Assembly (NCBI GenBank): GCA_947470185.1
Contig: CANIRZ010000007.1
Coordinates: 1-58,237 of the forward strand
Origin: Sphingomonadales bacterium
Lineage (GTDB): Bacteria > Pseudomonadota > Alphaproteobacteria > Sphingomonadales > Sphingomonadaceae
Direction of reading: 5' to 3'
Length of the DNA: 58,237 bases
Position 1 is the stretch's first letter. Every line of letters starts with the position of its first letter. The position numbers were made by a program, and so were the translations under genes. This document shows, piece by piece, positions 52,507 through 58,237 of the stretch. Under the pieces are notes generated by a model. It made no database searches. It had not been told where the DNA came from and was given only the letters and a program-made list of their open reading frames with translations.

Positions 52507-53178
52507 TCAGAAACCGATGAAGCGCACATTACCTTCAACTGGCTCCCGCTGACGCTCAAATCCGTTTACCGCTGCGTCCTCATCACGATAGCCAATGGCG
52601 ATACCGCAGAAGAAAATGTGCGTTTCATCCGAAACACCGATAAACTCTTTGATGAGCTTTGCATGCATTGAGAGAAATTCTTGAGGGCAGGTGTCCAGCC
52701 CTTCTTCGCGAAGCAACAGCATGACGGTCTGCAGCCACATACCGACGTCGGACCATTGCGGCGATCCCATGCGGCGATCAAAATAGCACAGCAATACAGC
52801 AGGGGCATTGAACGACATTACATTGTTACGAACGAAATCGCCGCGCGCATCCGTTTCAGAGCGGCCAATGCCCATAGCCTGATACATCGACGCCCCAACC
52901 TGCGCCAGGCGCGCTTTGCATTCAGGAATGACCTCTGGGTCTGACCATGAATATTCGGGCGGATCCTGCATCGGCGAAACCAGCATTTTCTGTTGCAGTT
53001 CAGCAAGCGGCGCGCCTGTTAATATCGTTGCTTCCCAAGGCTGGAAATTACAGCCTGACGGCGCCCATCTTGCCTTGTCCATGACGCGATGCAGCAGCTC
53101 CAACGGAACGGTTGTGGGTGTAAACGCGCGGACAGAACGGCGCGACAGTACGGCTTGGCTGACAGTTAATTGGTTCAT
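52507..53178 (-). CDS. Nitroreductase family protein
   Basis: The 223-residue FMN-dependent nitroreductase has the N-terminal SRRSVRAFTPTTVPLELL, the ARWAPSGCNFQPWEATIL flavin-binding region, and a late EGLDTCPQEFLSMH followed by GIAIGYRDEDA. Such enzymes reduce nitro groups, quinones or enones with NAD(P)H; the substrate is unknown. It is the last gene before the tRNA fragment and probably belongs to the chromosome, not to the island. Confidence 0.9.
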   Translation of the reverse strand: MNQLTVSQAVLSRRSVRAFTPTTVPLELLHRVMDKARWAPSGCNFQPWEATILTGAPLAELQQKMLVSPMQDPPEYSWSDPEVIPECKARLAQVGASMYQAMGIGRSETDARGDFVRNNVMSFNAPAVLLCYFDRRMGSPQWSDVGMWLQTVMLLLREEGLDTCPQEFLSMHAKLIKEFIGVSDETHIFFCGIAIGYRDEDAAVNGFERQREPVEGNVRFIGF

Positions 53179-53274
53179 GCAGTTTTCCCTGCATATCTAA
53201 GGGCAATCGGTCAAGTCCAAGCAGCGTTCATCTACGCAAGCCAGATTATGTGATCACAGAAAATATGGAATATA

Positions 53275-53319
53275 TGGTGCCGCCTATAGGATTCGAACCT
53301 ACGACCCCCGCATTACGAA
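53275..53319 (-). other. 3' fragment of a tRNA-Thr(CGU) gene, likely att site
   Basis: The minus strand reads from the anticodon loop (TTCGTAA) through GTAGG/CCTAT T-stem with TTCGAAT loop to AGGCGGC and ACCA. The 5' half of a tRNA is missing; the sequence before it is unrelated. This is the usual mark left by integration at the 3' end of a tRNA gene. By orientation the element lies to the right. A GCATTA-TTCG-TAATGC palindrome overlaps the junction. Confidence 0.75.
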
Positions 53320-53415
53320 TAATGCACAAAGCAGGCAAAAGCAGTGATTTTATCACATAGTTGTATAGTTTGTTGTATAGTATAAATTAGAAAAATACCA
53401 TATTTTCAATATGTT

Positions 53416-53433
53416 GGTCGTGTTTACCCGATC
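53416..53433 (-). repeat. Short dispersed repeat, inverted copy
   Basis: GGTCGTGTTTACCCGA is the reverse complement of the short-repeat core, with one extra T and one substitution. Confidence 0.6.
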
Positions 53434-53512
53434 ATTTTTTATGTGAAATTACAGGCAGATAAGTCGCAGCGTCAGTTTAGCTGATGCTATAAATCTGCGA
53501 AATATTCACGTT

Positions 53513-53535
53513 GTCGGGTAACACGACCCACACAT
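53513..53535 (+). repeat. Short dispersed repeat, copy 2
   Basis: The core GTCGGGTAACACGACC with CCACACATCACTTT following is almost identical to copy 3 at 54757. It directly abuts the 3' end of the lipoprotein gene. Confidence 0.75.
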
Positions 53536-53539
53536 CACT

Positions 53540-54598
53540 TTATGGAAATACCATGTAGTTCCAGACGGGCAGATACAATGGCTCTCCCGCAGATGTTAAC
53601 GGCGTGACAACATCAACCACAGTGCCGCTATGCGCTGGAGCAGTCGAGAATGGACTTACAGGAATTGCGATGTTGGTCGTCAATTGCCGTCGGTCGCCAA
53701 AAGGTGCAGCGCGTCCGTCGACAGAAGTTGATGCTCCGAAGACACCAAGACCGATTTGGCTCCAATTCAACTCAATCGCAGCCAACGGCACGAGCTCATC
53801 TTGCTGGTGCGTAAAGCCATATTGGCGCGCAGCGGGCGTCGCATTGGGTAAGCTAGTCCACTGAGCAGGCAAGCCATTTGCATTGCCAGTGTCACCTGGC
53901 CCCGAAAACATTGCTATGCGATCCAGGACGTGAAGCTTGCCCATGAAAGCAGCATGTCCTGAGCCTTGTGAATGACCTGCAACGGTTATGACCGACCAGT
54001 TCGGAGCCCCGCCTACAAGATATTGTCCCCAGCCTTCATTTGGATAGTTGCTATGCATATATGTAAGCATTGCAACGAGGCGGCCTGTGATAGAGTTTGA
54101 TTGGGAAATTGACACCAGCGGACTTGTATCAATACCCGTGATAATTTCGCGGCGTACCTCGCCTGCGCAATCAGATCGCGGAGAAAATGCACAGATTGTC
54201 CCAACTGCCTCATCATTTGGATAGGTCAAGCCTATGCTGTGAAAGCCACGCGCCGCTCCTGCCCTAACTATTAAGCGATAGAAGCGTGGAATCGCAGTAG
54301 TTCCAGGCAACATCACGAACAGGCGATTTCGCATGGATGCCGATGCTGGGTTAATTGCAAAATGGGCTGACAAATTGTCGGTAAGCGCGGCGTTGGTAAG
54401 CGCTGGCGCAATGTCCCGTTCAATGGATGTTATGCTCGAAGGCGGAGGAGCAGGTGGCGGAGGCGGTGCAGTCGGAGGCGTAGGCGTAGGCGCGATAATC
54501 ACTGGCGGCGCTGCGCTGCTCTGAGCAGTATCGCTGCCACACGCACTTAAGGAGAACACTATACCAAGCGCCAACAAACTGACTTTCGGCTTTCCCAT
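53540..54598 (-). CDS. Lipoprotein with an alpha/beta hydrolase-like domain
   Basis: The 352-residue product has a lipobox (LSAC, Cys20) after a short signal, a proline-rich spacer (about residues 31-53, with long P runs), then a domain with VAGHSQGSGHAAFM (nucleophile elbow, likely Ser210). A hydrolase fold is implied, but the remaining catalytic residues are not obvious. AGAGGTGA lies before the ATG. It is the first gene inside the suspected island. No family function can be named. Confidence 0.75.
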   Translation of the reverse strand: MGKPKVSLLALGIVFSLSACGSDTAQSSAAPPVIIAPTPTPPTAPPPPPAPPPSSITSIERDIAPALTNAALTDNLSAHFAINPASASMRNRLFVMLPGTTAIPRFYRLIVRAGAARGFHSIGLTYPNDEAVGTICAFSPRSDCAGEVRREIITGIDTSPLVSISQSNSITGRLVAMLTYMHSNYPNEGWGQYLVGGAPNWSVITVAGHSQGSGHAAFMGKLHVLDRIAMFSGPGDTGNANGLPAQWTSLPNATPAARQYGFTHQQDELVPLAAIELNWSQIGLGVFGASTSVDGRAAPFGDRRQLTTNIAIPVSPFSTAPAHSGTVVDVVTPLTSAGEPLYLPVWNYMVFP

Positions 54599-54741
54599 AC
54601 TTCACCTCTTAAGTGCCGACCAATTGCGCTTACATAACTCTTGGCTAGTGTCTGGGAAAATTATCGACACAATGCAACTGAATGAATACGCCCGCAAGCT
54701 GATACCCGCTCAATGAGCTTTTGAACGAAAGAGCGTTAGGT

Positions 54742-54772
54742 GGTCGTGTCGCCATTGTCGGGCAACACGACC
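54742..54772 (-). terminator. Hairpin past the DUF6641 gene
   Basis: GGTCGTGT (54742-54749) pairs with ACACGACC (54765-54772), partly using the short repeat. It lies just after the DUF6641 stop codon on the minus strand but lacks a T run. Confidence 0.35.
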
Positions 54773-54779
54773 CACACAT
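54757..54779 (+). repeat. Short dispersed repeat, copy 3
   Basis: The core GTCGGGCAACACGACC with CCACACATCACTTT following matches copy 2, and touches the last bases of the DUF6641 gene. Confidence 0.75.
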
Positions 54780-55225
54780 CACTTTTGCACTTTCCTGATT
54801 GGGCGCGTTAACCCCATCTCTGAGAGCAGAGCATCCAACTCACCCGCGTTAATAGCAGCAATGATCTTATCGATTGTCGGGATAAGCTGGTCGTGTTTCC
54901 CGACAATGATAGCGCCCTTCCCTTTCTCCAGTTCAAGTATCTTGTTGCCATACCTGATCGCCAACAGGCAGTTACCTACCGCATCCTGAAACCACCAACG
55001 CTTGATGCGTTTAGGCACATCAACAAGTGCCTTAGAACCACTGTCTGTCGAAACCCAACGACGGTGCATAATGTTCGGCAGAATTCCGTCACGATCAGAT
55101 TCGGCAATCAACTTTTGCTCAGCAAGTTTAGTGATGAGTTTGTTCCGTCGGTGCTGCTCTGGGCTAATGCGCTGTGTTGTCGGGAGAACCGACAGTGAAA
55201 GGCTTTTGAGAATAGTCATGGTCAT
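54779..55225 (-). CDS. DUF6641-family protein
   Basis: The 148-residue protein resembles DUF6641 by its layout: an opening TILKSLSLSVLPTTQRISPE, a central VDVPKRIKRWWFQDAVGN and RYGNKILELEKGKGAIIVG, then IAAINAGELDALLS. The family is found on plasmids and prophages and has no known function. SD AAGGAG is eight bases before the ATG. It is divergent from two small genes at 55342. Codon use is visibly more A+T-rich than in the core genes. Confidence 0.7.
   Translation of the reverse strand: MTMTILKSLSLSVLPTTQRISPEQHRRNKLITKLAEQKLIAESDRDGILPNIMHRRWVSTDSGSKALVDVPKRIKRWWFQDAVGNCLLAIRYGNKILELEKGKGAIIVGKHDQLIPTIDKIIAAINAGELDALLSEMGLTRPIRKVQK
54873..54907. repeat. Inverted repeat inside the DUF6641 gene
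   Basis: ATTGTCGGG (54873-54881) and CCCGACAAT (54899-54907) form a perfect 9-bp inverted pair, and the right arm with GGTCGTGTTT before it is an inverted copy of the short-repeat core. Confidence 0.6.
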
Positions 55226-55341
55226 ATTTACATCTCCTTATTGAGATGACGATCATGCTGCCGTTGGAGATATGATCCTATCCTGATCCTTACCAAGCAT
55301 ATGATACTTAGTGATAAATACACTCATCAAGGGGTGTAAAA

Positions 55342-55770
55342 ATGGACGCACGAGAAGAATTGAAACGCTGGATTGCTATGGTGGTGCAGCTATCATCAGA
55401 GGAAGAGAGCAAGACGATCAAGCAGGACATTGACCTATTTCTGTCTGTAGCAGGGGAACTGTCTGGAAAGTTAGCTGAGAGAAACACGGCCCTTGCGCAA
55501 CAGTGTCGCTCAACCAGCAAAGCAAAGCCACCAAAGCCTGCTCCTCAGAAAGCCCAGAAGCAACCTAAGTCAGAGCTAAGCACTGCTGATACCCCACAGC
55601 CCCAAAACGATTCAGAGGACCGTTCACAGGAGCGGAGCAAACAATTGCCGCAGAGACAGAAAGCTCAGCCATCACCAACTGATCAGCAACAAGCACTGCG
55701 CGGATATGTCTATGGAGCTCAGAATGATGAGGTTGCGTTTCGCAAAGCTGCAAAAGCATTTGCATCATGA
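55342..55770 (+). CDS. Small protein of unknown function, Gln/Pro/Lys-rich
   Basis: The 142-residue product has an N-terminal helix (about residues 1-50; DAREELKRWIAMVVQLSSEEESK, IDLFLSVAGELSGKLAE), a low-complexity Gln, Pro, Lys and Ser-rich middle and a short folded-looking tail (RGYVYGAQNDEVAFRKAAKAF). No family is recognised. AAGGGGTG precedes the ATG. It overlaps the next gene by four bases, so the two are coupled. Its A+T-rich codons suggest transfer. Confidence 0.65.
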   Translation: MDAREELKRWIAMVVQLSSEEESKTIKQDIDLFLSVAGELSGKLAERNTALAQQCRSTSKAKPPKPAPQKAQKQPKSELSTADTPQPQNDSEDRSQERSKQLPQRQKAQPSPTDQQQALRGYVYGAQNDEVAFRKAAKAFAS

Positions 55771-56111
55771 ACGACAAGCTAATTCAAAGCAAAAAGCGGC
55801 TGCACGACAGTCTGTTTGAACTGTATATGCAGGGTGGGCAGGAATTGTTTCAGGCTGGAACTCGTGGGCTGAAGCGTGACTTAATCATCAGGCTTGAGAC
55901 AAGCGCACTTACTCCAGAGAAGGGTGAGATAATTCACTACTATGCAATCAATCGTTGGGATGAAGATAACGAGTTTGAGGAGTGGGCAAAACCATCTGTG
56001 GCGTTGTCATCGGAAGCTGAGCGTATTTTGGGTGTGACTAATTCACAGCTTGAAGGCTGTCGTCCAACGGATGTGGTGATGCAAAGCTTCGCAGCGTTTG
56101 CAGAGATCTGA
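55767..56111 (+). CDS. Small protein of unknown function
   Basis: The 114-residue product begins with a helix rich in Lys and Leu (LIQSKKRLHDSLFELYMQGG), has IHYYAINRWDEDNEFEEWAK in the middle and SQLEGCRPTDVVMQSFAAFAE near the end. No family is recognised. The start overlaps the upstream gene (ATGA). Two further codons (56150) begin a truncated frame 38 bases downstream. Confidence 0.65.
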   Translation: MNDKLIQSKKRLHDSLFELYMQGGQELFQAGTRGLKRDLIIRLETSALTPEKGEIIHYYAINRWDEDNEFEEWAKPSVALSSEAERILGVTNSQLEGCRPTDVVMQSFAAFAEI

Positions 56112-56149
56112 CCCTGCTTTTGATGTTCTGAATTGGCTAAGAGGGTGAC

Positions 56150-56215
56150 ATGAGCTTTGAATTATCTCTGAAATACCGAAACGAATACGGTGAACGCCAC
56201 AGCGGCGGCTTTTAG
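56150..56215 (+). pseudogene. Gene stub truncated by the left repeat
   Basis: A 21-codon frame with GAGG upstream starts MSFELSLKYRNEYGE and runs straight into the left copy of the long repeat, where it stops. It looks like the 5' end of a third gene cut by repeat insertion. It is short, so chance is possible. Confidence 0.3.
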
Positions 56216-56330
56216 GCGACCGTCACTACCTTCTGAACGACGACAACTGGGCCGAGAGCGGACTGTCTGCTTTCGGAACGACGAACGCGCAAAGCGGACT
56301 TTCCGGTTACGAGCCAATTGTGGACGTTAA
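56174..56330 (+). repeat. Long repeat, left copy
   Basis: About 157 bases starting TACCGAAACGAATACGG, with GGCTTTTAGGCGACCGTCAC inside and ending near GCCAATTGTGGACGTT. An inverted copy (first about 120 bases) lies at 57348-57467 and a direct copy of the last about 80 bases at 57481-57561. The pair encloses the HxlR and AhpD-like genes. Confidence 0.85.
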
Positions 56331-56346
56331 ATGGAGGCGATGGCTT

Positions 56347-56688
56347 TCACTTAAGCTGCTGTCGATGTGCAAGTTGATCAGCCCAATCGTTAGCCCAGCT
56401 ATCAAGCGACCCGAGTTTTCCGACTAACGCCATTCCAAGGTCGGTCAAGGTGAACCCGTTATCGCCAAGTTCAATCAACGCTAGCTCCCTTAGCTCTTTC
56501 ATCCGCTTGTTTAGCAGCGTTGGTGAAACGTCCTCGCATCGTGCGCGAAGCACGCGAAATGTAGCGCTGCCATGTCCAAGTTCCCACAATAGTCGCAATG
56601 TCCATCGCTGCCCCAAAACATCAAGAAGCGCCATGATGGGGCGTCCGGTGTTTGAACCGCGAACGCGTGTTCCGGGTAGCTTTGTCAC
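56347..56688 (-). CDS. HxlR-family transcriptional regulator
   Basis: The 113-residue winged-helix protein has the HxlR signature MALLDVLGQRWTLRLLWELG, then TFRVLRARCEDVSPTLLNKRMKELRELALIE. Most HxlR proteins have an N-terminal CPxxxxL cysteine; here that site reads GRPIMALL, so thiol sensing through it is unlikely. It is divergent from the AhpD-like gene and a matching palindrome lies between them. It is a probable local repressor. Confidence 0.9.
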   Translation of the reverse strand: MTKLPGTRVRGSNTGRPIMALLDVLGQRWTLRLLWELGHGSATFRVLRARCEDVSPTLLNKRMKELRELALIELGDNGFTLTDLGMALVGKLGSLDSWANDWADQLAHRQQLK

Positions 56689-56719
56689 ATCGTAACTCCT
56701 GATTGACGCTACAATAAAA

Positions 56720-56743
56720 GTAGCATAGGTAACTTGCTACCTA
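56720..56743. promoter_or_regulatory. Probable HxlR operator
   Basis: TAGGTA/TACCTA (56726-56731 with 56738-56743) and an overlapping GTAGCA/TGCTAC (56720-56725 with 56735-56740) are both perfect palindromes in the 77-base space between the divergent HxlR and AhpD-like genes. A further GTAGC follows at 56748. Confidence 0.55.
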
Positions 56744-56765
56744 GTTTGTAGCACAGAGACGAGTG

Positions 56766-57308
56766 ATGACAAATCGATTGAGCCCGATAGCAGAGCCTTT
56801 TCAACCCGATGTAGCTGCGGCTCTGGCGGCTTACCCGCAGCAGGATGGCTACATATTGAGCTTGTTTAGAACCTTCGCGAACAGCCTCCGTTTCCTCAGG
56901 AAGGGTGTTCCAAATCTTTTGGACCGGGAAAGTCCGCTTTCTTTGCGGATCCGCGAGATCGTGATTCTACGCGTCACCGCCAACAAGAATTGCGAATATG
57001 AGTGGGGTGTCCATGTGAGCATATTCGCTGCCGCCGCAAAGTTTTCGCAGGCACAAGTCGAAGCGACAAGATCAGGACCAGTTGATCCGGATTTGTGGTC
57101 TGAGCCAGAGGCATATCTGTTGAAGGCGATTGACAGCTTGTGCTCAACAGGCAGGATCGAGGATGATGTGATTACGCGATTTGAAAGCGATTGGACGAAA
57201 GAGCAACAGCTTGAGATTTTCGCTCTTTGTGGAGCCTATCACACGATCAGCTTCGTCGCCAATTCCGCGCGATTGCCCAACGAATCATTTGGAGCGCTTT
57301 TCCCATAG
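56766..57308 (+). CDS. Carboxymuconolactone decarboxylase/AhpD-like family protein
   Basis: The 180-residue helical protein has the AhpD-like core LRIREIVILRVTANKNCEYEWGVHVSIFAAAA, with a Cys-Glu-Tyr-Glu-Trp-x-x-His proton-relay-like motif, and GAYHTISFVANSARLP. Members include carboxymuconolactone decarboxylase and peroxidase partners; the substrate is unknown. The family's CxxC is absent. ATG at 56766 is preferred to GTG at 56763. It is divergent from a HxlR regulator and the pair is framed by inverted repeats. Confidence 0.85.
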   Translation: MTNRLSPIAEPFQPDVAAALAAYPQQDGYILSLFRTFANSLRFLRKGVPNLLDRESPLSLRIREIVILRVTANKNCEYEWGVHVSIFAAAAKFSQAQVEATRSGPVDPDLWSEPEAYLLKAIDSLCSTGRIEDDVITRFESDWTKEQQLEIFALCGAYHTISFVANSARLPNESFGALFP

Positions 57309-57347
57309 AGTGACACGGTCGGATATTGATGAAAATGCATGCGGCAA

Positions 57348-57467
57348 CTTTCCGAATTACGAACCGAAAACCAGACAGTCCGCTTCCCACCCAGTTGTAG
57401 CCGTTCCGAAAGTGGTGACGGTCGCCTAAAAGCTGCCGCTACGGCGATCACCGTATTCGTTTCGGTA
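57348..57467 (-). repeat. Long repeat, right inverted copy
   Basis: Read on the minus strand it begins TACCGAAACGAATACGG and follows the left copy through GGCTTTTAGGCGACC-like, ACAACTGGG and AGCGGACTGTCTG positions with scattered substitutions. Confidence 0.85.
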
Positions 57468-57480
57468 CAATGGCCGAAAT

Positions 57481-57561
57481 TGGGCCGAGAGCGGACTGTC
57501 TGCTTTCGGAACGACGAACGCGAAAAGCGGACTATCAGGACACGAGCCAATTGCGGACGTT
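57481..57561 (+). repeat. Long repeat, right direct partial copy
   Basis: From TGGGCCGAGAGCGGACTG to GCCAATTGCGGACGTT this matches 56248-56328 nearly base for base, with about six changes. Confidence 0.9.
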
Positions 57562-57731
57562 GGCAGCAAAGCCCTTTGCGTGACTGCGTCTCGCCCAATA
57601 TCGGTCATCCAAGAATTTCAGACAGCCCCTAAAAGCAGACGCCAATCACCGTGTCGTGTTATGACAGAAATGAGTGGGAAGCTGGCTAAAGGTCTTTCGG
57701 GGGACGGAACGTCAAACTCGGTTACTCACGT

Positions 57732-58142
57732 TTAAACGCGAGCGATCATTTTGAAAATCCCGCTCGCACGAGCAATAAGTATATCGTTGGAGAGGATTGC
57801 CGCCTGGGCGAAGGCTATCGTGCGACCGACCTTGCTTGGTTCAGCACGAACTTCAAGCCATTCGCCTTGATTTCCAGTCGACAGGAAATCCGTCGACAGG
57901 TTGATGGTGAGCGCCGACATATTCTCTGCTTGCAGCACGCATGAAATTCCAAGAGCGTTATCGGCCAGCGCCGAAATAACCCCGCCATGCAGCATCCCTC
58001 GCGCGTTGCAATGCGACTTTGCGATGCGCAGTCCGAGACAGAACATGTCGCCATCCCGCCGGGAATAGAGCGGCTCCCACGGATCGGTGACGGGGCTGTT
58101 GCGGAAATGGCGCGCAAAACCGGGGGGAATGTTTTCTGTCAT
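57732..58142 (-). CDS. PaaI-family hotdog thioesterase
   Basis: The 136-residue protein has the hotdog-fold signature ARGMLHGGVISALADNALG with the HGG motif and a central helix, then NLSTDFLSTGNQGEWLEVRAE. PaaI-type thioesterases hydrolyse acyl-CoA (aromatic or short-chain) thioesters. The start overlaps the stop of the hydrolase gene to its right (ATGA), so the two are co-expressed. The substrate is not known. Confidence 0.88.
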   Translation of the reverse strand: MTENIPPGFARHFRNSPVTDPWEPLYSRRDGDMFCLGLRIAKSHCNARGMLHGGVISALADNALGISCVLQAENMSALTINLSTDFLSTGNQGEWLEVRAEPSKVGRTIAFAQAAILSNDILIARASGIFKMIARV

Positions 58143-58237
58143 GTGCCGACAAATCCAGCAATGGCTTCGAACACGCGATGCGGGTCTTCAAGCTCTGGGG
58201 TATGCCCAAGATCATCAAAGGTTACGCAGGTTACATC
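58139..58237 (-). CDS. Alpha/beta hydrolase, C-terminal part only
   Basis: The last 32 codons of a gene that starts beyond the window read FDDLGHTPELEDPHRVFEAI, which is the catalytic His-containing end of an alpha/beta hydrolase. It overlaps the thioesterase gene by four bases (ATGA). The rest of the protein is outside the window. Confidence 0.65.
   Translation of the reverse strand, partial: DVTCVTFDDLGHTPELEDPHRVFEAIAGFVGT

Larger units (their letters stand above)
53179..53539. other. Gap holding the attachment-site fragment and repeats
   Basis: No gene is seen in this stretch. It holds a 45-base 3' tRNA-Thr fragment (53275-53319), a direct repeat TTGTATAGT at 53361 and 53373, an inverted copy of the short repeat (53416-53433) and a forward copy at 53513-53535. 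The right half is clearly richer in A+T than the region left of it. Confidence 0.7.
57309..57731. other. Repeat-rich gap between AhpD-like and thioesterase genes
   Basis: This 423-base stretch contains no gene. It holds the inverted long repeat (57348-57467), the direct partial repeat (57481-57561) and about 170 bases of unassigned sequence. Confidence 0.7.

Noticed and set aside
53275-53355. Complete tRNA gene
   Set aside because: Only the 3' half fits. The upstream bases do not form acceptor, D-arm or a 5-bp anticodon stem, so it is a fragment.
53361-53381. Start of a CRISPR or tandem-repeat array
   Set aside because: Only two 9-base units are present; there are no spacers or cas genes.

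Overview
The window is chromosomal DNA of an alphaproteobacterium, most likely from the order Sphingomonadales. The signs are the fused str-S10-spc-alpha ribosomal superoperon in alphaproteobacterial order (rpsL-rpsG-fusA-tuf-rpsJ-rplC...), a GyrB with an extra block after TOPRIM, a class II PyrC, small secreted glycine-zipper proteins and a moderate-to-high G+C content. The genus cannot be fixed from the sequence alone; a Sphingopyxis- or Sphingorhabdus-like organism would fit.

Layout. (1) 1-19 kb is ordinary core genome: rpoZ, a PLD-family phospholipid synthase, a PmtA/KsgA-like methyltransferase, a coupled ABM-monooxygenase/MFS pair, a LysR regulator, xseB-ispA-coaD, an acyl-CoA synthetase with a DUF2721 protein, gyrB, an RlpA-like protein, ygfZ, pyrC, rarD, small envelope proteins and a prolyl oligopeptidase. 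(2) 19.1-40.7 kb is one long leftward block of translation and transcription genes. It starts at a good promoter before rpsL (about 40.7 kb) and ends at the terminator after rplQ (19.1 kb). Inside it, three extra genes lie between adk and rpsM: a secreted SRPBCC protein, a RimB-like retropepsin and a RimK-like ATP-grasp ligase. Structured leader RNA candidates lie before rpsL, rpsJ and rplC. (3) 40.7-42.3 kb holds a type III polyketide synthase with an ICMT-family methyltransferase. (4) 42.5-48.6 kb is a rightward six-gene operon, gltX-ung-galT-galK-ppiC-hupE, in which every neighbouring pair overlaps. (5) 48.7-52.2 kb holds three leftward Tad-type pseudopilin genes, one with a von Willebrand A domain.

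(6) From about 53.3 kb the sequence becomes accessory. A 45-bp 3' fragment of a tRNA-Thr(CGU) gene marks what looks like the far end of an integrated element lying to the right. Beyond it are a secreted lipoprotein hydrolase, a DUF6641 gene, two uncharacterised small genes, a gene stub cut by a repeat, and a HxlR-regulator/AhpD-like enzyme cassette flanked by inverted copies of a roughly 120-160-bp repeat. A separate 16-23-bp repeat occurs five times between 52.4 and 54.9 kb. The window ends with a PaaI-type thioesterase and the C-terminus of an alpha/beta hydrolase.

The points most worth a second look are the repeat-flanked HxlR/AhpD cassette, the tRNA attachment fragment with its repeats, the RimK/RimB insertion in the ribosomal operon, the pseudoknot-like leader before rplC, and Arg88 in ribosomal protein S12, which predicts natural streptomycin resistance. 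No CRISPR array, complete tRNA or rRNA gene, insertion sequence, integrase or transposase was seen.
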